Assembly: GCA_964506245.1 (NCBI GenBank)
Contig: CAZDKK010000012.1
Coordinates: forward strand, 1 to 64,000
Source of the DNA: CAZDKK01 sp964506245
GTDB taxonomy: Bacteria > Eisenbacteria > RBG-16-71-46 > CAIMUX01 > WJJG01
DNA length: 64,000 nucleotides
Direction: 5' to 3'
This document shows positions 60,081 to 64,000 of this stretch, piece by piece (within the stretch, counting starts at the first letter, position 1; every line of letters starts with the position of its first letter). The notes under the pieces were generated by a model that made no database searches, was not told the DNA's origin, and saw only the letters and a program-made list of their open reading frames with translations. The position numbers and the translations under genes are program-made.

Positions 60081-60656
60081 GACCGCGGATCGTGATGGCC
60101 TGGTCGGAGAGCATACTGGCCGGACCCGCTAACGATATAAACCAAAGGCAGTTGCGCCTCCCCTGCATGCCCCACCTTCCGCCGCTGCGCGCACCCCGTT
60201 GCGCGTAACCCGCATCCCCCACCACTCCGCCGCTGCGCCAGGACGAAGCGCCAACTGCGACGGTCACAGACCAACAGGGCGACCTCCCGGCGATACTCCC
60301 TGCGCGCGCAAGACGCGCCGCCTGCAGTCGCGCCCATGCTGCGCGGGTCGAATCCCCGCTGCAGACGATCCGTCTGCCCCGCGGTGTCGTCGCGCAAGCC
60401 GCACAGCAACGTCGCTCGAACTGGCTCGGTGGGGCCGACGCGGTCGAACAACGTTGCCCAAGGCGAACATCGGCGCCACGCCGCAAAGGAAAGCCGCGCC
60501 ATCGAGCCGCCCCTTCGAGCCTCCGCGTGAGATTCTGTCGGAGCCTCGATCGCGTGACGCGCTGGCCGTCGCCCTCGAGATTGCCGTGCACCAGACTCTC
60601 GGCGGGCAGCAGGGCGCAGGCTCCTCGGCAACAACGGGCTTGACAGGAACTATATG
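60081..60656. other. Non-coding stretch, nothing recognised
   Basis: No frame in this 570-base stretch looks like a protein; all are Arg/Ala/Gly/Pro-rich by composition. TTGACA at 60640-60645 stands without a good -10 at 16-18 bases. It could hold the promoters of both flanking genes. Confidence 0.45.
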
Positions 60657-60689
60657 ATTACGCAAAGTGCGTAACGCGAGGTGCGTAAT
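60657..60689. promoter_or_regulatory. Inverted and direct TGCGTAA repeats just before the ATPase start
   Basis: ATTACGCA (60657-60664) and TGCGTAA (60668-60674) form an inverted repeat; GTGCGTAA recurs at 60681-60688, 14 bases on. The last copy ends just before ATG 60691, overlapping the ribosome site, so a bound protein would block expression. Confidence 0.55.
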
Positions 60690-60690
60690 C

Positions 60691-61830
60691 ATGACCAATC
60701 CCTTTCGCTATGGCGGCGTCGTCGGGCGCGGGTCTTTCTGCAACCGCAAGCAGGAGCTGAGTGACCTCGTGCGCGCGGCCGAGAACGGGGAGCGCCTGTT
60801 CCTCTACGGAGAGAGGCGCCTCGGCAAGACCTCTCTCGCATTCGAAGTGCTCCGCAACCTCAAACCAGACAAACAGATCGGGGCCTATGTCGACCTGTGG
60901 CCGACCGAGAGCGAGGAGTCCTTCGCCACGGCCATGGCGACGTCGCTTTCCTCAAGTCTGGCCACTTCGGCCGATCGCCTTCTGGAAACAGCCAAGCGTT
61001 TCTTCGGGAGCCTGGCACCGTCCCTCACCGTGGATCCCCAGGGCTCCCCCCAACTTTCGTTTGGCGTCCGTGGCGCTCGGCTGGGCGCGAGGAATCTGAG
61101 AGAAGTACTCGCGGCTCCGGAAGAGATCGCCCGACGCAGGAAGAAGCGCGTGGTCGTCATCTTCGATGAGTTCCAGCGCATCCTTGAGTACGGCAGCGAC
61201 GAAGTCGAAAGGACCGTCCGGAGCTCCATTCAAGACCACCCTCACGTTGCCTACTTCTTTCTTGGCAGCCGCAAGCACATGATCCAGCGGATGTTCCTTG
61301 ATCAGAATCGGCCCCTTTATCGCTCCGGCAGCCACTATCCGCTTGGCCCCATTGCGACGACGCACTGGATTCCCTTTATCAGAGCTAGATTCAAGCGATC
61401 AGGCCGGAGGATCGGTGCAGAGCAGATCCATCAGATTTGCCGGAGCACTGGGGGCCATCCCTTCTACACCCAGCACCTCTGTCACGCCGTATGGGAGCTT
61501 TGTGAACCGAAACGCCAGGTGTCTGGCCCCATGATTGAAGAAGCCTTCAACCTGTTGCTTGAGCGGGAGAGTTATGCCTACACATCGCTCTGGGACTCCT
61601 TTGCTCCCAATCAGCGGCGATTTCTCCTTGGCCTCGCGACAGAGGCAACAGGCGTCCGTCCCTTCAGCTCGGAGTTCGTCCGGCAGTACCGCTTGCGTTC
61701 CGCCTCCAATGCCCAGCGGGCTGCCGAGGGGCTCCTGGAGCGTGACATCATAGATCGAGAGGGTGGCTCATTTGTGATCAGCGACCGCTTCTTCAGGATC
61801 TGGGTTCAGCGGACTGCATCGGTGGGATAG
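60691..61830 (+). CDS. AAA/STAND-type ATPase
   Basis: About 379 residues. The ATPase core has VVGRGSFCNRKQELSDLVRA (a typical N-terminal opening), Walker A ERLFLYGERRLGKTSLAFEV, Walker B KRVVVIFDEFQRIL and a sensor stretch HVAYFFLGSRKHMIQRMF. The C-terminal region (GPMIEEAFNLLLERESYAYTSLWDSFAPNQRRFLLGLA) is a winged-helix, as in the archaeal-ATPase/MNS clade. These proteins are common on mobile DNA and their roles are mostly unknown. GAGGTG lies eight bases upstream of ATG 60691, inside the repeat array. The neighbour on the other strand is another ATPase. Confidence 0.85.
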   Translation: MTNPFRYGGVVGRGSFCNRKQELSDLVRAAENGERLFLYGERRLGKTSLAFEVLRNLKPDKQIGAYVDLWPTESEESFATAMATSLSSSLATSADRLLETAKRFFGSLAPSLTVDPQGSPQLSFGVRGARLGARNLREVLAAPEEIARRRKKRVVVIFDEFQRILEYGSDEVERTVRSSIQDHPHVAYFFLGSRKHMIQRMFLDQNRPLYRSGSHYPLGPIATTHWIPFIRARFKRSGRRIGAEQIHQICRSTGGHPFYTQHLCHAVWELCEPKRQVSGPMIEEAFNLLLERESYAYTSLWDSFAPNQRRFLLGLATEATGVRPFSSEFVRQYRLRSASNAQRAAEGLLERDIIDREGGSFVISDRFFRIWVQRTASVG

Positions 61831-61891
61831 GGAGCAAGAGCGCGGGACGAATCCGGATTCAGGTCATCGAGTGCCCGTCCGAGTGCCGGTT

Positions 61892-63040
61892 TCACGCCAG
61901 CACCGTCTCAGCCGGCACAACCTCGATGCCCTCGGCGGCGGTGAACTGCCTCGGCCCCGCATAGACGACGATCCCTCGACTCACGACGCCTTCCGCAACC
62001 GCCTGCCGCAAATTGGCCCAGTCCCTCGCACCTACCGATGCGGCACGCTTGAACTCATAGCCTACACGTTCCTCTCCCCGCACCATCACCAAGTCGATTT
62101 CAGCCCCTGCGTGGGTTCTGTAGAAGTAACACTGGATTCCGGGATGCATGAGCTGAGTCCGTGCGGTGATCTGCTCAATCAACATTCCTTCCCAGCTTGG
62201 GCGACAGTGGGGTGAAGCCAGCAATCCGCGGTCGGAGTCGATTCCGAGAAGGTGGTGCAGCATTCCGCTGTCGCGGATGTAGAGCTTGGGCGACTTGGCG
62301 ATCCGTTTGCCCACGTTTGGATGGTAGGGCTGCAAGCGCCTGATGAGGAAATGCGCCTCGAGTAGGTCGAGGTGGGCACGAGCCGTGTGGTACGAAACGC
62401 CGAGCGAACGGCCGATCTCCGACAGATTCAACAAGCCACCGTGGTGATGTGCCAGCAGCGTCATCAGCCGGCGCATCTGCACGGGAGATGTCCGGGGACG
62501 CTGACGCGGGAGGTCACGTTCCACCACGGCGCGAACGTAGTTCTCCTCCCAGCGCTCCCATTGGGTCGGCCCGGAGGCGAGGCTGGCATCCGGGAACCCA
62601 CCCCTGAGCCACAACTCGTCGAGGCTGATTCCACGGGCAGCAACCTCGCTCCAGAGGAACGGCGTCAGTTCGAGGATAGCGACTCGGCCGGCAAGGCTTT
62701 CCGCTATGCTCTCGATGAGCTGGGGATTCACGGATCCCAGGAGATAGTACCGACCGAATTGACGCCGCTTCTCGTCGATCACGGCGCGCAGCACAGGAAA
62801 CAACCCGGGCAGCACCTGCGCTTCATCGATGATCAGCGGGCCGTCGAAGCGGCGCAGCGCCAGTTCGACATCCCCTTCGAAGACCTGGCGATCGGACGGC
62901 TTCTCGAGGTCGAAGTAGTCACCGGCCAGGAAATGCCTTACGAGTGTGGTCTTCCCACATTGCCTCGGGCCCAGGATCAGAACCGCCGGGAACTGCTCCG
63001 CCAGCCCCCTGATCGTCCGAACAGCCAGCCTCTCTATCAT
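61892..63040 (-). CDS. AAA_14/DUF4143 ATP-binding protein
   Basis: 382 residues. The AAA_14 domain comes first: FPAVLILGPRQCGKTTLVRHFL (Walker A), FDLEKPSDR, GPLIIDEAQVLPGLFPVLRAVID (Walker B with DEAQ), YYLLGS. The C-terminal part is DUF4143 with the nuclease-like fold region CYFYRTHAGAEIDLVMVRGEERVGYEFKRAAS (the E..D..K pattern of PD-(D/E)XK-type folds). A helix-turn-helix (LNLSEIGRSLGVSYHTARAHLDLLEAHFLIRRL) sits between. This family is widespread and suspected to act in stress or toxin-like systems. A palindrome lies nine bases before the ATG. Confidence 0.9.
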   Translation of the reverse strand: MIERLAVRTIRGLAEQFPAVLILGPRQCGKTTLVRHFLAGDYFDLEKPSDRQVFEGDVELALRRFDGPLIIDEAQVLPGLFPVLRAVIDEKRRQFGRYYLLGSVNPQLIESIAESLAGRVAILELTPFLWSEVAARGISLDELWLRGGFPDASLASGPTQWERWEENYVRAVVERDLPRQRPRTSPVQMRRLMTLLAHHHGGLLNLSEIGRSLGVSYHTARAHLDLLEAHFLIRRLQPYHPNVGKRIAKSPKLYIRDSGMLHHLLGIDSDRGLLASPHCRPSWEGMLIEQITARTQLMHPGIQCYFYRTHAGAEIDLVMVRGEERVGYEFKRAASVGARDWANLRQAVAEGVVSRGIVVYAGPRQFTAAEGIEVVPAETVLA

Positions 63041-63048
63041 GCTGGAAA

Positions 63049-63069
63049 AATAGAATCCAAACTTCTATT
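63049..63069. promoter_or_regulatory. AT-rich palindrome before the DUF4143 gene
   Basis: AATAGAA and TTCTATT are perfect seven-base arms around TCCAAAC. The site starts nine bases upstream of the DUF4143 ATG and is AT-rich in a GC-rich genome, consistent with an autoregulatory operator for the helix-turn-helix in the protein (inference). Confidence 0.55.
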
Positions 63070-63161
63070 CGTCAAGGGATTCCGGGACGGTCCAGCAGCC
63101 ACGCCCGAGACGAATCATTCTGCAACTGCTTTTCTCACATCCAGTTCCACCTACGCCCCTC

Positions 63162-64000
63162 TCAACCCTGCGCCGCTGCTCGTCCCCGCCCCCGTCCCGC
63201 CCCCAGCTGCGCCACCAGCATCGCCCCAAGCATCAGCCCGCATCCCACCCCCGCGCGTGGCGTCAGGGTCTCCCCCAGCAGCGCGCACCCTCCCACCACC
63301 GCGAACACCGCCTCCAGGCTCAGCAGGATCGCCGCGTGGGCCGGGTGTGCGTCGCGCTGGCCGATCACCTGAAACGTGTACGCCACACCCACCGACAGCA
63401 GCCCCGCGTAGAGGATGGGCACCGCGGCCGAGACGATCCCCGCCAGCTCAATGGGTTCGAACAGCACCGCCACGAGCAGGCTGAGCCCCGCGCATACCCA
63501 GAACTGGATGCCCGCCAGCCGCACGGGCTGGAGACTCCGCGTCAGCCACGCAATCAGGTGCACATGAATCGCCCAGAAGACCGCGCCGCCCAGGACCAGC
63601 AGATCGCCGCGGGCGATCGACATGCGTCCCGTGACGCTCAGCAAGTAGAGCCCGGCCACGGCCAGCGCCGCACCGAGCCACTGCCAGGCCGACGCCCGCT
63701 GGCCCCAGAAGAGCGCCATCAGGGGCACGATGACGACGTAGAGCCCGGTGATGAACCCCGCCTTGCCGGCCGAGGTGTAGACGAGCCCTGTCTGCTGCAA
63801 GGAGATCCCGCCGAAGAGGGCGATGCCGGCTAGCAGTCCACCGAGCGCGTGCGACCGCAGGAGCGCCGCGCCTGGCTCGCGGGTCGTGGGGCCCGCTGCT
63901 CCCAGCTGCCCAGTCCGCTGTGCGGCGAGGCGATGGATGAATGGCGTAAGGACCGCCGCTCCCAACGCGAAGCGGATGGCGTTGAAGAGGAAGGGCCCCA
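63162..64000 (-). CDS. EamA/DMT-family transporter, 5' end cut by window edge
   Basis: At least 279 residues run from the right edge to the stop at 63162; the true start is beyond the window. About nine hydrophobic helices are visible, in two EamA repeats: GLLAGIALFGGISLQQTGLVYTSAGKAGFITGLYVVIVPLMALFWGQRASAWQWLGAALAVAGLYLLS and a second with SVGVAYTFQVIGQRDAHPAHAAILLSLEAVFAVVGGCALLGETLTPRAGVGCGLMLGAMLVAQL. The family exports amino acids, nucleobases or other small metabolites. The edge codons (GPFLFNAIRFALGA) continue in frame. Substrate is unknown. Confidence 0.92.
   Translation of the reverse strand, partial: GPFLFNAIRFALGAAVLTPFIHRLAAQRTGQLGAAGPTTREPGAALLRSHALGGLLAGIALFGGISLQQTGLVYTSAGKAGFITGLYVVIVPLMALFWGQRASAWQWLGAALAVAGLYLLSVTGRMSIARGDLLVLGGAVFWAIHVHLIAWLTRSLQPVRLAGIQFWVCAGLSLLVAVLFEPIELAGIVSAAVPILYAGLLSVGVAYTFQVIGQRDAHPAHAAILLSLEAVFAVVGGCALLGETLTPRAGVGCGLMLGAMLVAQLGAGRGRGRAAAQG

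Noticed and set aside
60640..60668. Promoter from TTGACA at 60640
   Set aside because: No hexamer at 16-18 bases resembles a -10; CAAAGT at 17 bases is too poor.
60691..63040. A two-gene anti-phage defence system made of the two ATPases
   Set aside because: The genes are convergent, of different families, and no nuclease, reverse transcriptase or other effector of a known defence system is beside them.

Overview
The window is GC-rich, densely coded bacterial chromosome with no rRNA, tRNA, CRISPR array, phage or insertion sequence that I can recognise. Several secreted proteins end in an Asn-Pro-Phe-led, FlgD-like beta-sandwich domain of the kind used as a type IX-type C-terminal sorting domain. 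They occur with SBBP, FG-GAP and parallel beta-helix repeats and Cys-rich secreted proteins. This suggests a member of the FCB side of the bacterial tree, such as Eisenbacteria or Krumholzibacteriota. That placement is inference; no marker gene is present to prove it.

Layout: (1) 1-2.3 kb: end of a patatin-like lipase and an alkylation-repair pair (Ogt plus an Ada/AlkA fusion); a second, fused Ogt-AlkA gene lies at 17.8 kb. (2) 2.5-4.3 kb: a secreted SBBP-repeat protein. (3) 4.6-12.7 kb: a tight co-directional run of UbiA prenyltransferase, radical SAM enzyme, lipid (diacylglycerol-type) kinase, AIR-synthase/ThiL-like protein, old-yellow-enzyme reductase, serine-palmitoyltransferase-like enzyme and a ceramide-reductase-like epimerase. 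Most junctions overlap or nearly touch. I read this as a candidate membrane-lipid (sphingoid-like) pathway. (4) 12.8-17.6 kb: secreted and cytoplasmic hydrolases and a thioesterase. (5) 19-28.7 kb: secreted cell-surface proteins, a TetR/methyltransferase divergon, a zinc-ribbon gene broken by an in-frame TGA, a lipoprotein, a pRiA4b-ORF3-like protein and a Tat-exported carotenoid-type oxidoreductase. (6) 28.9-37.3 kb: sulfate activation (Sat, CysC) followed by two large alkaline-phosphatase-superfamily enzymes, a small protein sharing a C-terminal tag with CysC, a membrane protein and a PHP phosphoesterase. (7) 37.3-46.7 kb: secreted repeat proteins, a tandem pair of Cys-rich paralogues and a GT39-like membrane glycosyltransferase. 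(8) 46.8-50 kb: an overlapping FIST-sensor/histidine-kinase pair and a secreted protein. (9) 50.3-52.9 kb: three consecutive toxin-antitoxin-like gene pairs. (10) 53-64 kb: nuclease/phosphatase, TonB-like protein, thioesterase, a four-gene unit of a secreted propeller, two tiny secreted proteins and a TPR-sigma54 activator, a repeat-bearing gap, two ATPases each with start-adjacent symmetric DNA, and a truncated EamA transporter.

Two C-terminal signals recur in exported proteins: the FlgD-like domain (six proteins) and an unnamed short tail of the form (S/T)WGx(I/V)Kxx(Y/F)(R/D) in four others. Coordinates of starts were chosen by Shine-Dalgarno fit and are stated where they matter. Function statements rest on motif recognition by eye, not on database searches.
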